A stretch of DNA of 64,000 nt from Novosphingobium sp. (GTDB lineage Bacteria > Pseudomonadota > Alphaproteobacteria > Sphingomonadales > Sphingomonadaceae): positions 124,001 through 188,000 of the forward strand of contig JAGHZR010000018.1 in the NCBI GenBank assembly GCA_017745295.1, written 5' to 3'. How positions within the stretch are numbered: position 1 is the first letter of the stretch; every line of letters starts with the position of its first letter. Both the position numbers and the translations under genes were made by a program. The notes beneath the pieces are model-generated. The model did not search any database. It had not been told where the DNA came from and saw only the letters and a list, made by a program, of their open reading frames with translations. Below are positions 1 through 8,438 of this stretch, in pieces.

Positions 1-341
1 TGTTCGCGATCGTTTTCGCGGCGCTGGCCTTCTTCTGGCGGCCGGTGCGCCCGCTGGTGGCGGTGGCGGCGCTGGCCGTCCTCACCTCGGGCCTGATCGG
101 CGGCTATCACGCCGGGGTCGAGTACGGCTGGTGGCAGGGCATGACCGCCTGCACCTCCACGCCTTTCGCGGCGGGCGTCGATCCGATGGATGCGATCCTC
201 AACGCACCGATTATCCGCTGCGACGTCGCGCCCTGGACGCTCGGCGGCATCTCGCTGGCGGGCTTCAACTTCCTGATCTCCACTCTGGGCAGCCTCGCCA
301 TGTTCGGTCTGGTCGCCCGCAGCCGCAAGGTTCCGTCATGA
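1..341 (+). CDS. dsbB: Disulfide bond formation protein DsbB (5' end missing)
   Basis: The C-terminal 113 residues of an inner-membrane quinone-linked oxidase that re-oxidises the periplasmic DsbA. The reading frame is open from base 3, so the start and the first cysteine pair lie outside the window. Visible are two hydrophobic segments flanking a periplasmic loop, with one Cys in the short TACT stretch and another in IIRCDV. These two are the expected second redox pair of the family, and the YHAGVEYGWW and SLAGFN stretches are typical of alphaproteobacterial DsbB. The stop overlaps the coq7 start by 4 bases (ATGA), so the two are translationally coupled. Family assignment is by recalled motifs. 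Confidence 0.85.
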   Translation, partial: FAIVFAALAFFWRPVRPLVAVAALAVLTSGLIGGYHAGVEYGWWQGMTACTSTPFAAGVDPMDAILNAPIIRCDVAPWTLGGISLAGFNFLISTLGSLAMFGLVARSRKVPS

Positions 342-853
342 CGTCATCGAAGGCCGCGCGGATGATCCGGGTCGATCAGGCCGGGGAATTCGGCGCCACG
401 CGAATCTACGCAGGCCAGCTGGCGGTGATGGGCGCGCGGGCGCCGCATTCGACCGAGATTGCCGGGATGGCCGAGCAGGAGGCCGAGCACCAGGCCCGCT
501 TCGATGCCATGATCGCCGAGCGCAGGGTGCGGCCGACGCTGCTCCAGCCGGTATGGTCGGCAGCGGGCTATGCGCTGGGCGCGGCGACGGCGCTGATCGG
601 GCCGGAAGCGGCCATGGCCTGCACCGCCGCGATCGAGACCGAGATCGACCGCCACTATAGCGAGCAGATCGAGGACCTCGGCGACGAGGACCCCGAACTC
701 GGCGCGGTGATCCGCAAGTTCCGCGACGAGGAGCGCGAGCACCGCGATGCGGCGCTGGCGGCAGGCGCGGAAAAGGCGCCTGCCTATCCGCTGCTGTTCA
801 ACGCGATCCGGCTCGGCTGCCGGGTGGCGATCAAGCTCTCGGAAAGAATCTGA
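338..853 (+). CDS. coq7: Demethoxyubiquinone hydroxylase (Coq7 family)
   Basis: A 171-residue di-iron monooxygenase that hydroxylates 2-polyprenyl-3-methyl-6-methoxy-benzoquinol late in ubiquinone synthesis, at the inner membrane. It opens with RVDQAGEFGATRIYAGQ, the family's first iron-ligand region (Glu in GEFGA). The other ligand motifs follow in order: EQEAEH, then IETEIDRHY, then RDEEREHRDAA, giving the expected Glu/His pattern on a four-helix bundle. Length is normal for the short bacterial form. The ATG overlaps the dsbB stop, pairing two respiratory-chain-linked functions as in related alphaproteobacteria. Confidence 0.95.
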   Translation: MTSSKAARMIRVDQAGEFGATRIYAGQLAVMGARAPHSTEIAGMAEQEAEHQARFDAMIAERRVRPTLLQPVWSAAGYALGAATALIGPEAAMACTAAIETEIDRHYSEQIEDLGDEDPELGAVIRKFRDEEREHRDAALAAGAEKAPAYPLLFNAIRLGCRVAIKLSERI

Positions 854-969
854 AATCCGGACGTTATACTGTCGCCCAAGAAGGGCGGCATGATACCTTG
901 AGATACTGTTCGGACCGGCAAGACCCTGTATCGGTCCTGCCAAGACCACGACCAAGCTGGAGCAATCCC

Positions 970-1575
970 ATGACGCGCCTCCTAACCACTGCCGCCGTTC
1001 TCGCTTTCGGGATGGGGCTGACCATGGGCGCGCTGCCCGCCGCTGCCCAAGGCGCCCAGACGTCTTCCGTCGCGGACGATCTCGGGGACGGGGACAAGGT
1101 AAACCAGCTCATCGTCTATGGCGACGATCCCTGCCCGGCATCCAGCGGCGGCGAGATCACCGTCTGCGCGCGCAAGGCGGAATCGGAGCGGTTCCGCATT
1201 CCCGAACCGCTGCGCGGCATCGACCGTCCGCAGTCGGAAGCCTGGACCAACAAGGTGCAGGCCTACGAGACGGTGGGCGCCTTTGGCAACATGAGCTGCT
1301 CGCCGGTCGGCGCGGGCGGCGCTTCGGGCTGCACCCAGAAGCTGATCCAGCAGGCCGCCGCCGAGCGCAAGAACGGCTCCGAGGTCCGCTTCAGCGAACT
1401 GATCCAGGCCGAGCGCGAAAAGCGTCTCTCCAACATCGATACCGATGCCGCCGAGCAGCAGAAGCGCGTCGAGGAAGCCGAGAAGGCCTATTTCGAACAG
1501 CGCAAGCGCCAGGAGGCCGAGGCAGACGCCAAGGCCGATGCCACCGACGCCGCGCTGCCCCAGCCGAAGCGGTAA
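970..1575 (+). CDS. Secreted conserved hypothetical protein
   Basis: A 201-residue protein with a clear signal peptide (residues 1 to about 26, ending ALPAAAQG). The mature N-terminal half has four cysteines (in DDPCP, TVCARK, MSCSP and SGCTQ), probably two periplasmic disulfides. The last 60 residues are a charged Glu/Lys/Arg/Ala-rich stretch predicted to be helical or coiled-coil. The ATG at 970 was preferred over upstream in-frame starts because it places the signal peptide at the N-terminus. I recall similar proteins in sphingomonads but know no function. It could be an envelope or assembly factor. It stands alone, ending just before a large inverted repeat. Confidence 0.7.
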   Translation: MTRLLTTAAVLAFGMGLTMGALPAAAQGAQTSSVADDLGDGDKVNQLIVYGDDPCPASSGGEITVCARKAESERFRIPEPLRGIDRPQSEAWTNKVQAYETVGAFGNMSCSPVGAGGASGCTQKLIQQAAAERKNGSEVRFSELIQAEREKRLSNIDTDAAEQQKRVEEAEKAYFEQRKRQEAEADAKADATDAALPQPKR

Positions 1576-1621
1576 GGCGGTTCGGGCAGTCTCCGTCTGA
1601 TTGGGTTCCGCGAAACACCTT

Positions 1622-1701
1622 TCGTCATTGCGAGCGTAGCGAAGCAATCCACAGCGGTTTGAGACCGACTCTGGATTGCTTCGCTACGCTCGCAATGACG
1701 A
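1622..1701. repeat. Dispersed inverted repeat, family A (30-bp perfect arms)
   Basis: Two perfect 30-base arms (1622-1651 and 1672-1701) separated by 20 bases. The core is GTCATTGCGAGCGTAGCGAA. It lies between the convergent ends of the secreted protein gene and the SDR gene, where it can also end transcription from both sides. A degraded copy of the same element lies at 29265-29348. Confidence 0.9.
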
Positions 1702-1729
1702 GGGGAGGGGAGGGGAAAGCCGAACGTTC

Positions 1730-2560
1730 TCAGGCCGGTTCGAACGCGGTGGAGAGCGACAGCGCTTCCCATTCGTCCATCTGCCTGCCGACGAAGGCGA
1801 TCTGGTCGCGGGCATAATGCAGCGCGTCCTCGCCGAGGAACAGATGCAGCGGCGGCTCGGCGGAATTGAGCGCAGCCAGGATCGCATCGGCACCGCGCGC
1901 CGGATCGCCCTTTTCCGCACCGGCGCCCTCGGTCAGGCTGCGGCGGGCGAAATGGGCGCCGTCCTCGTAGTCGGCGATGTCCTTCGCGGAGACCTTGAGA
2001 CCCGAGGCGGCGAAGCCGGTGCGGAAGCCGCCGGGGGCCACATTGGTTACGCGGATGCCCATCGGGGCCACTTCCTGCGCCAGCGTCTGCCCCACGCATT
2101 CGAGAGCATACTTGGTCGCCCCATAGATTCCAGTGCCCGACCACGGCGCATGGCCCGAGACCGAAGTCACGTTGACGATATGCCCGGCCCGCCGGGCGCG
2201 CATGGCAGGGAGCACCGCCTGAATCATCCGGACCGCGCCGAACAGATTGATATCGAACAGCGCCTTCGCCTCGTCGATGGAGACTTCCTCCACGGCGCCG
2301 ACCAGCCCGTAACCGGCATTGTTGAGCAGGCGGTCGATCCCGCCGGTCAGGTCCTCGGCTGCGGCGACGGCGGCCTGAACCGATGCCTCTTCGGTGAGGT
2401 CCAAGGTCAGGACATGGGCGCGGCCCGGTGCCAGCGCCGTGAAGGCGGCGTCTCCGGCGCTGCGAGTGGTGCCGACCACGGTGTCTCCGCGGGCCAGCGC
2501 CGCCTGTGCCACGGCGCGGCCCAGGCCGCCGCCGATGCCGGTGATGAGCCAATTCGTCAT
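1730..2560 (-). CDS. Short-chain dehydrogenase/reductase
   Basis: A 276-residue classical SDR with a Rossmann fold. The NAD(P)-binding glycine motif TGIGGGLG is at residues 7-14 and NNAG at 80-83. The catalytic set is Ser at 133 or 135 with Tyr146 and Lys150 (YGATK). An Arg after the second strand (GTTRSAG) suggests NADP(H) preference, which is inference. The C-terminal extension past residue 190 is the form seen in the 'oxidoreductase' subgroup often annotated as short-chain dehydrogenase of unknown substrate. It is transcribed divergently from the ribokinase gene, with a 224-base shared upstream region, so it may belong to the same regulon as the catabolic cluster. The substrate is not evident. 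Confidence 0.9.
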   Translation of the reverse strand: MTNWLITGIGGGLGRAVAQAALARGDTVVGTTRSAGDAAFTALAPGRAHVLTLDLTEEASVQAAVAAAEDLTGGIDRLLNNAGYGLVGAVEEVSIDEAKALFDINLFGAVRMIQAVLPAMRARRAGHIVNVTSVSGHAPWSGTGIYGATKYALECVGQTLAQEVAPMGIRVTNVAPGGFRTGFAASGLKVSAKDIADYEDGAHFARRSLTEGAGAEKGDPARGADAILAALNSAEPPLHLFLGEDALHYARDQIAFVGRQMDEWEALSLSTAFEPA

Positions 2561-2784
2561 GCTTCGTATCCCTTCGGATTGGGCGTATGGTTTCCGGGGC
2601 CGGTGCGGTTCCGGTCAAGCTCCAGACTAGGGGGAGGGCCAGCGGGCGCTCTTTGCGCTGGCAACCGCAATTGTTGCGGCAGCGCGCACGCGGGCGGGTC
2701 GTGCTTGACCTCCTCGGGAGCGCCATGCAGCCCCTGAAAAACGGAAGGGCGCGAAACAGTTGGCGCCAGATTAGGGTGACGGCT

Positions 2785-3762
2785 TTGGCAGTTCACATCT
2801 TCGGTTCGATCAATCTCGATATCATCACTTCGCTGGAGCATCTTCCCCGGCCGGGAGAAACGGTGCTGGCTTCGGCCACGGCCCGGCTGCCCGGTGGCAA
2901 GGGCGCGAATCAGGCGGTTGCGGCGGCGCGCATGGGGGCCGAGACCCATATGGTCGGCGCGGTGGGAGAAGGCGATGCGGGAAGCTGGATGCTCTCGCGA
3001 CTCAAGGCCGACGGGATCGATGTCGGCGGCGTCGCCACGCTGCCCGGCGTCGATACCGGCACCGCCTATATCGCGGTGGATTCGCAGGGCGAGAACCAGA
3101 TCATCGTCGTGCCCGGCGCCAATGCCCGCCTGCGCGATGCCCGGCCGGTCGGCGAGGGCGTGCTGTTGGCCCAGCTCGAAGTGCCGGTTGCGGCGCTGCT
3201 GCCGGTCTTCAAGAAGTCGAAGGCGATCCGCATCCTCAACGGCGCTCCGGCTGTGATCGAGGGCAAGGCGCTGTTCGAGCATGTCGACCTGCTGATCGTA
3301 AACCAGCACGAGATGGCGGCGTTCCTAGGCCTCGATGCGGTGCAGGGGAACGACGACATGGCCGCCATTGCCGCAGCCGCACGGGGCCTCCTGTGCCGCG
3401 ATGGGCAGGCGGCCATCGTCACGCTCGGCGCGGCGGGCGCGCTGGCGGTATGGGCCGACCGGCACCTCCACGTTCCCTCGCTGCCGGTGATTCCGGTCGA
3501 CACCATCGGCGCGGGAGACTGCTTCTGCGGCGCGCTGGCGGCCCTGCTCGACGAAGGGCGCTGTCTGGAGGAAGCCTTGCCCTATGCCACTGCCGCCGCC
3601 GCGCTCTGCACGCTGGGGCAGGGGGCCGCGCCCGCCATGCCCACGCGCGAGGCGGTGGAGGACCTCGTCGGACGTCCTGCACCGGAAAGGCTTTCGCTGG
3701 AAAGGTCCGCAACAGAACATGCGCTGCCGATCAAGAAGCCCTCGGCCGCTTCCCTAAGTTGA
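2785..3762 (+). CDS. PfkB-family carbohydrate kinase (ribokinase-like)
   Basis: A sugar or nucleoside kinase of about 325 residues. Visible are the N-terminal FGSINLD strand, the substrate loop GGKGANQAVAAARMG, the mid-protein LLIVNQHEMAAF (NxxE region), and the C-terminal PfkB signature DTIGAGDCFCGALAA with the catalytic Asp in GAGD. These match ribokinase, which feeds ribose from nucleosides into central metabolism. The start is uncertain: TTG 2785 gives MAVHIFGSINLD with AGGG 8 bases upstream; GTG 2776 and ATG 2725 are alternatives. It heads six same-strand genes and is 48 bases from the next. A ribokinase fits nucleoside-type substrates for the cluster, but the exact sugar is not determined. 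Confidence 0.85.
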   Translation: MAVHIFGSINLDIITSLEHLPRPGETVLASATARLPGGKGANQAVAAARMGAETHMVGAVGEGDAGSWMLSRLKADGIDVGGVATLPGVDTGTAYIAVDSQGENQIIVVPGANARLRDARPVGEGVLLAQLEVPVAALLPVFKKSKAIRILNGAPAVIEGKALFEHVDLLIVNQHEMAAFLGLDAVQGNDDMAAIAAAARGLLCRDGQAAIVTLGAAGALAVWADRHLHVPSLPVIPVDTIGAGDCFCGALAALLDEGRCLEEALPYATAAAALCTLGQGAAPAMPTREAVEDLVGRPAPERLSLERSATEHALPIKKPSAASLS

Positions 3763-3810
3763 TTTGCAGGCAATATCGCAGCGCCTGACCGTGGCCCACA
3801 AGAGGATATG

Positions 3811-4935
3811 ATGAACCAGTTTCCCATGACGCCCTTCGGACTGCCTTCGGACAATGGCGGCAAGGACCTCGGACTGTTCCTGCCGGTAGCCAATGGCGGC
3901 TGGATCCTGTCGCGGAACAAGCCCGAACTGGATGGGTCCTATGCCTACAACCGTCAGTGCGCGGTGCTGGCGGAAGCGGCGGGGCTGGACTTCATCATGT
4001 CGATGTCGAAGTTCCGCGGCTATGGCGGCGAGACGAAGCACTGGGATTCCTCGCTCGATCCGATCGTGCTGATGGCGGCGCTCAGCGAAGTGACGCACAA
4101 AACCCGCATCGTCACCACGCTGCACACCCTGCTCCAGAATCCGGCGGTGGCGGCCAAGATGATGGCGACGCTCCAGCAGGTGAGCGGCGGCCGCGCCGGT
4201 CTCAACGTGGTGACCGGCTCCTACAAGGGCGAGTTCGCGCAGATGGGCGCCTGGCCCGAGGACGTGAATCACGACCAGCGCTACGATCTCGCCTATGAAT
4301 GGGTCCGCGCGGTGAAGGCGCTGTGGAGCGAGGATTCGGTCACCCTGAAGGGCGACTATTTCACCCTCGAAGACTGCGAATCCTGGCCCAAGCCGGAACA
4401 GCGCCCGTTCCTCGTCTGCGCGGGATCGTCCGAGATCGGCATGCGGCTCACCTCGGAGGAGATGGACGCGATCTTCCTGTCCGGCGGCACGGGTGCGGAA
4501 CTCGCGAAGAACAGCGATCGGGCCAAGGCGATCGCCTCCGAATATGGCCGCAACATCCGTACTTATTCGATGATGACGCTGGTGATCGATGAAAGCGATG
4601 CGGCCGCGAAAAGCCGCGCGGAGCTTTACGCCGCGGGTCTCGACGAAGGAGCACTGGCGGGCATGATGCGCGCCTACGGATTCCTCGATGCCGAGATCGG
4701 CAAGGAGAACGACTTTACCCGCAAGGCGCGCAGCTCGTTCATGTCGGCGCAGATCGTCGGCAGCGCGAAGAGCGTGACCGAGCAGCTCGGCGAGCTGCTG
4801 GAGGTTTCCGGCACCGATGGGCTGATGCTGATCTTCGACGATTACCTGAAGGCGCTTCCGGTGTTCGGCGCGGAAATCCTGCCGGTCCTGCGCGAGCGCT
4901 TCCCCGGCAGGGTCCCAGTGCCGGTGGCAAACTGA
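3811..4935 (+). CDS. LLM-class flavin-dependent monooxygenase, RutA-like
   Basis: About 374 residues, a TIM-barrel FMN-dependent monooxygenase of the luciferase-like family. From memory of E. coli RutA (uracil ring-opening monooxygenase), matching landmarks appear in order: GLFLPVANGGW near the start, DFIMSMSKFRGYGG, HWDSSLDP, LNVVTG, FAQMGAWP, LKGDYFTLEDCE, and a late LIFDDYL. RutA uses reduced FMN from a separate reductase (RutF), and no reductase is in the window. ATG 3811 was chosen because it sits 5 bases after GAGG; ATG 3808 is adjacent. Its stop overlaps the next start (TGATG), a cysteine hydrolase as in rutA-rutB. The natural substrate may be another cyclic amide or imide. Confidence 0.85.
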   Translation: MNQFPMTPFGLPSDNGGKDLGLFLPVANGGWILSRNKPELDGSYAYNRQCAVLAEAAGLDFIMSMSKFRGYGGETKHWDSSLDPIVLMAALSEVTHKTRIVTTLHTLLQNPAVAAKMMATLQQVSGGRAGLNVVTGSYKGEFAQMGAWPEDVNHDQRYDLAYEWVRAVKALWSEDSVTLKGDYFTLEDCESWPKPEQRPFLVCAGSSEIGMRLTSEEMDAIFLSGGTGAELAKNSDRAKAIASEYGRNIRTYSMMTLVIDESDAAAKSRAELYAAGLDEGALAGMMRAYGFLDAEIGKENDFTRKARSSFMSAQIVGSAKSVTEQLGELLEVSGTDGLMLIFDDYLKALPVFGAEILPVLRERFPGRVPVPVAN

Positions 4936-5600
4936 TGCCGCTGCGGACAGAGGACCTTCCCCACGTCAATCCGGCGGGGCTGCCACCGATGATCGATCCG
5001 GCGACGACGGCACTGGTCGTCGTCGACATCCAGGTCGATTTCGCCGCCCCGCATGGCCTCTTGGGTCGTTACGGCGTCGATCTCGCGCCCGCCGATGCGG
5101 CGATCGACAACTGCGAGAAGCTGGTGGCGGCGGCGCGCGGTGCCGGGGCCACGGTTGCCCTGATGCGCGTCGTCACCAGCCCCGAAACGGATTCGCGCGC
5201 GCTGAAAACGCTGATGGCGCGGCGCGGCCAGCCGGGGGGCGAGGCGATCTGCCGCATCGCGGACGGCGGCGCGGACTACTATCGCATCTTCCCCGAGCCG
5301 GGCGATATCGAGATCGCCAAGCTGCTCTACGACAGCTTCCACGGCACCGATCTCGACGCCCGGCTGCGGGCGAGGGGAATCGAGACGCTGGTGATCTGCG
5401 GCCTCACCACCGATTGCTGCGTGGACCAGACCGCGCGCTCGGCCTTTCACCACGACTACGATGTGTTTCTCGTTTCCGATGCCAGCGCCGCCTACGAGCC
5501 GGGGCTTCACGAAAGCTCGCTCTCGGCGATGGAAAAGAACTGCGTGCTGCTGACCACTACCGAGGCCGTCGAAGCCGCCTGGGCCAAGGGCGCAGACTGA
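4935..5600 (+). CDS. Isochorismatase-family cysteine hydrolase, RutB-like
   Basis: A 221-residue cytoplasmic amidohydrolase of the isochorismatase/nicotinamidase fold. The catalytic triad is readable: Asp31 in VVVDIQVDF, Lys129 in EIAKLLYD, and Cys162 in TTDCCVDQTARSA. The cis-peptide-type segment GLTTD precedes the Cys. RutB, the E. coli relative that follows RutA, cleaves the ureidoacrylate peroxyacid; other members deaminate maleamate, nicotinamide or biuret. The ATG overlaps the monooxygenase stop by one base, giving strong coupling and suggesting that it hydrolyses that enzyme's product. That product relation is inference. There are two adjacent cysteines (161 and 162); by motif alignment the second is the nucleophile. 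Confidence 0.88.
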   Translation: MPLRTEDLPHVNPAGLPPMIDPATTALVVVDIQVDFAAPHGLLGRYGVDLAPADAAIDNCEKLVAAARGAGATVALMRVVTSPETDSRALKTLMARRGQPGGEAICRIADGGADYYRIFPEPGDIEIAKLLYDSFHGTDLDARLRARGIETLVICGLTTDCCVDQTARSAFHHDYDVFLVSDASAAYEPGLHESSLSAMEKNCVLLTTTEAVEAAWAKGAD

Positions 5601-5661
5601 ACCCAACGACCTGAATCCAGACCCGAATCCAGCGCCGAACCTACCAAGGAGTTGCCGTCCG

Positions 5662-6900
5662 ATGTCCGTGAACCTGTCTCCGCGCGGATCGAAGGGCGGC
5701 GTGCTGTTCGCCTGCACGCTCGGCAATGCGGTGAGCGTGACGCCCGCCGTCCATGCCGTCTTCGGCCTGTTCCTGGTGCCGCTGACCGAGGCGTTCGGCT
5801 GGAGCCGGGCGAGCGTGTCGGGCGTGCTGGGCATCCTCGCGCTGGTCGGCGCGGTGACTTATCCGCTGATCGGGCGCCATATCGACAGGGCGGGCGCGCG
5901 CACGACGCTGCTGGTCGGCACCTTGGGCTTGGCGCTCTCGATCGCCGCACTGGCGCTGACGAGCGGCAGCCTTGTCCAGTTCTATGCGACCTTCACCGTG
6001 CTCGCGGTGTTCGGGGCGATGGCGGGAACGCCGATCTTCCAGAAAGTGATCGCCGACTGGTTCGACGAGAATCGCGGCACCGCGCTCGGCATCAGTGCGG
6101 GTGGCGGCTGCGGAATCGGTTCGGTGGTGCTGCCGGTGCTCGCCGCCGTGCTGGTGCAGACCTGGGGCTGGCGCGCGGGCTATCTCGGGATCGCCGGTTT
6201 CATGCTGGTGGTCGCGCTGCCGCTGCTTTTCGTGTTGCTGCGCGACCGTGTCGCCGTGGCCGGTGCCGGGACGGGGACCGAACGGGACGGCATGGCTCTG
6301 GGCGAGGCAGCGCATACGCCGATGTTCTGGCTGATCCTGATCGCGCTTGCGGCAGGAGCGGGCGGCACCACGGCGGTGTTCAGCCATGTCGTGCCGATCC
6401 TGTCCGACCGGGGCTTCTCGGTGGCGACGGACACGGTGGTGGTCAGCGTCTTCGCGCTCGTCACGTCGGGCTGGCAGATCGCCACCGGGCGCATCATGGA
6501 CAAGATCCCGACCCCGCGCGTGGCGGTGCCGATGTACCTCATGGCGGTGCTGGGATTGATCCTGCTGGAAACCGCGCAGGGGATGCCGCTGCTGATCCTC
6601 GGCGGCGCCCTGCTGGGCGTGGGGCTGGGCGGCCAGTTCGGGGCGCTGCCCTATTTCATCGCCCGCTATTTCGGCACGAAGCATTTCGGTTCGGTGATCG
6701 GTGCGATGTATTCCGCCGTGATCGCCGCGCAGGGAACGACGCCGATCCTGCTCGACCTCGTGTTCGATGCGCGCCATTCCTATCGCCCGGCACTGGTCGG
6801 CGTCGGCGCGGCGCTGGTGGCGGGCGCACTGCTGCTCACGCTGCTGCCGCGTTACGGCCGCGAGACCGAGAGCGAAGTGCTTTTCGCGGCCGGTCACTGA
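5662..6900 (+). CDS. MFS transporter
   Basis: A 412-residue inner-membrane transporter of the major facilitator superfamily with about 12 hydrophobic helices in two halves. The loop between helices 2 and 3 carries GRHIDRAGART, the usual MFS loop signature, and the half-protein repeat shows a variant (ATGRIMDKI). Helix 5 has the Gly-rich GISAGGGCGIGS. This resembles the monocarboxylate/oxalate-type permeases often linked to catabolic genes. A strong AAGGAG site lies 10 bases before the ATG. It is 61 bases after the hydrolase gene and 19 before the M20 gene, in the place where rut operons have the RutG permease. It most likely imports the cluster's substrate (inference). Confidence 0.9.
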   Translation: MSVNLSPRGSKGGVLFACTLGNAVSVTPAVHAVFGLFLVPLTEAFGWSRASVSGVLGILALVGAVTYPLIGRHIDRAGARTTLLVGTLGLALSIAALALTSGSLVQFYATFTVLAVFGAMAGTPIFQKVIADWFDENRGTALGISAGGGCGIGSVVLPVLAAVLVQTWGWRAGYLGIAGFMLVVALPLLFVLLRDRVAVAGAGTGTERDGMALGEAAHTPMFWLILIALAAGAGGTTAVFSHVVPILSDRGFSVATDTVVVSVFALVTSGWQIATGRIMDKIPTPRVAVPMYLMAVLGLILLETAQGMPLLILGGALLGVGLGGQFGALPYFIARYFGTKHFGSVIGAMYSAVIAAQGTTPILLDLVFDARHSYRPALVGVGAALVAGALLLTLLPRYGRETESEVLFAAGH

Positions 6901-6919
6901 TTTTCACGGAGCCCAGACT

Positions 6920-8314
6920 TTGGCCGACATGCCCGATCCCGTTCCTGCTTTCGCCGATCCTGCGAAGGCGCCCTATGCCGTCAGCGAGGAAGAGCGCGCC
7001 GCCATTGCCGCGGCCATAGACACCGACGAGCTGGTCGAACTGGCGCTGACTCTGGGCAACATCCCCAGCCGCTCGCGCGAGGAACTGGCCGCGGCGGAAT
7101 TCGTCCACGACTGGATGGCGAAGGAGGGCTTCAACCCCCGCAAGGTCGGCGCCACGCCTGAACGGCCCAATGTGATCGGCGAATATGGCGGAAGTGGGCG
7201 CGGCGCGAACCTGCTGTTCACCGCGCATCTCGACACCGAATCCCCGAGCGGCATGTGCGAGCACGACAAGTTCCGCTACCGCGAGTCCACTTTGGCCGAC
7301 CCGGAATGGACCCGGTGCTGGCTCGACGAGGAAGGCCGCCTGCGCGGCTATCCGATCAGCAACGATCGCGGGCCGATGTCCTGCTTCCTGATCGCCGCCA
7401 AGGCGCTGCGCAAGGCAGGCATCGGCCTTGCCGGCAAGACCTGGCTCACCGCCTGCCCCGGCGAGATCGGCCCGGAACCGATCGAGGAATTTTCCGGCAT
7501 CGGGTGGAACGGCAAGGACATCGGCGCGCATTACCTGTTCCACCACGGCGGCGTCGCGCCGGACTATGCGATCGCCGCCGAGGGCACCGACTTCGGCCTC
7601 ACCTGGCAGGGCTGCGGCTATGCGCTCTACCGGGTGCGGATCTTCGGGCAGGGCGTGTTCTCGCCGATCCTTGACGCCCCAGCCGATCCGCGCCGTCACC
7701 CGAATCCGATCTATCGGCTCGGCCCGGTAATCGATGCGCTCCACGCCTGGGGCCTGAAGTTCGAGCGCGAATCCAGGATGGAGACCGCCAGCGGCGCGAT
7801 CCATCCCAAGGTCCAGATCGCCTCGGTGCGCGGCGGCATGCCGATCGACTTCGGCGCGGGCACCGAAGTCTGCGCGCTCTACATCGACGTCTCGCTGAAC
7901 CCGCGCCAGAAGGCCGCCGACGCTTACCATGGCATCATGGAGGCCATGCGCGGCGTCGAGGTGGAGGCTTTCGACGTGCAGCCGATGGTCGTGCGCCACG
8001 GCTTCGAGGCACGGCCTTCCGAAGTGGCGCCGCTGGTGGGTGCCGTCGATGCCGCCACCCGGCTGGCGCGCGGCGTGGCGGTGGAGCCTGCCCACCCGGT
8101 CTATTCCAGCATGTGGCGCGACCATAACGTGTTCAACATGCACCGCGTGCCCGCCGTGACCACTGGGATGCCGCGCTGGCGACCGACCCCGGCGGACATG
8201 GCCTCCAGCACGCTGGTCTATGCGCTCACCATGCTCGCCGTCTGCGGCCGGGGTACGGCGCCCACGGTGGAGACCGGGACCAGCGTGTACGGTAACGAGA
8301 CGCCTTTCGAATAG
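6920..8314 (+). CDS. M20-family metallohydrolase
   Basis: A 464-residue zinc-dependent hydrolase of the M20 peptidase / aminoacylase / carbamoyl-amidohydrolase superfamily. First metal ligands are in LLFTAHLDTES, the catalytic Glu region is GEIGPEPIEEF, and a late DHNVFNMH segment probably supplies the other His. It is longer than typical DapE/ArgE (about 375-400 residues) because of a middle insertion (around residues 120-230). The TTG start is chosen since GGAG sits 8 bases upstream, giving MADMPDPVP; ATG 6929 has its only Shine-Dalgarno 17 bases away. It probably cleaves an amide, N-carbamoyl or acyl-amino intermediate of the cluster's pathway; exact specificity is not visible. Confidence 0.8.
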   Translation: MADMPDPVPAFADPAKAPYAVSEEERAAIAAAIDTDELVELALTLGNIPSRSREELAAAEFVHDWMAKEGFNPRKVGATPERPNVIGEYGGSGRGANLLFTAHLDTESPSGMCEHDKFRYRESTLADPEWTRCWLDEEGRLRGYPISNDRGPMSCFLIAAKALRKAGIGLAGKTWLTACPGEIGPEPIEEFSGIGWNGKDIGAHYLFHHGGVAPDYAIAAEGTDFGLTWQGCGYALYRVRIFGQGVFSPILDAPADPRRHPNPIYRLGPVIDALHAWGLKFERESRMETASGAIHPKVQIASVRGGMPIDFGAGTEVCALYIDVSLNPRQKAADAYHGIMEAMRGVEVEAFDVQPMVVRHGFEARPSEVAPLVGAVDAATRLARGVAVEPAHPVYSSMWRDHNVFNMHRVPAVTTGMPRWRPTPADMASSTLVYALTMLAVCGRGTAPTVETGTSVYGNETPFE

Positions 8315-8354
8315 GCCTTTTGCGCACCCTTGCCCGGCGCCGGTCCTGCCGATA

Positions 8355-8382
8355 GACCTTTGTCATAAAGGTCGACAAGGTC
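8355..8382. promoter_or_regulatory. Candidate operator before the AraC-amidase fusion gene
   Basis: In the 124-base gap before the fusion gene, GACCTTT (8355-8361) and AAAGGTC (8367-8373) form a 7-base inverted repeat with a 5-base spacer. A third half-site, AAGGTC, follows at 8377-8382. Three half-sites at close spacing in a short leader suggest a binding site for the neighbouring regulator. Assignment to the AraC-type domain is inference. Confidence 0.35.
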
Positions 8383-8438
8383 AGCAGAATTGGTCGCCCG
8401 CCGGGGAAGGGTGCCACCCGTTTCAAGGTGGTTCTCGC

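Noticed and set aside
1488..2726. A 412-codon minus-strand frame overlapping the SDR in another phase
   Set aside because: Arg-rich frame-shifted translation of the SDR region; it also crosses the inverted repeat.
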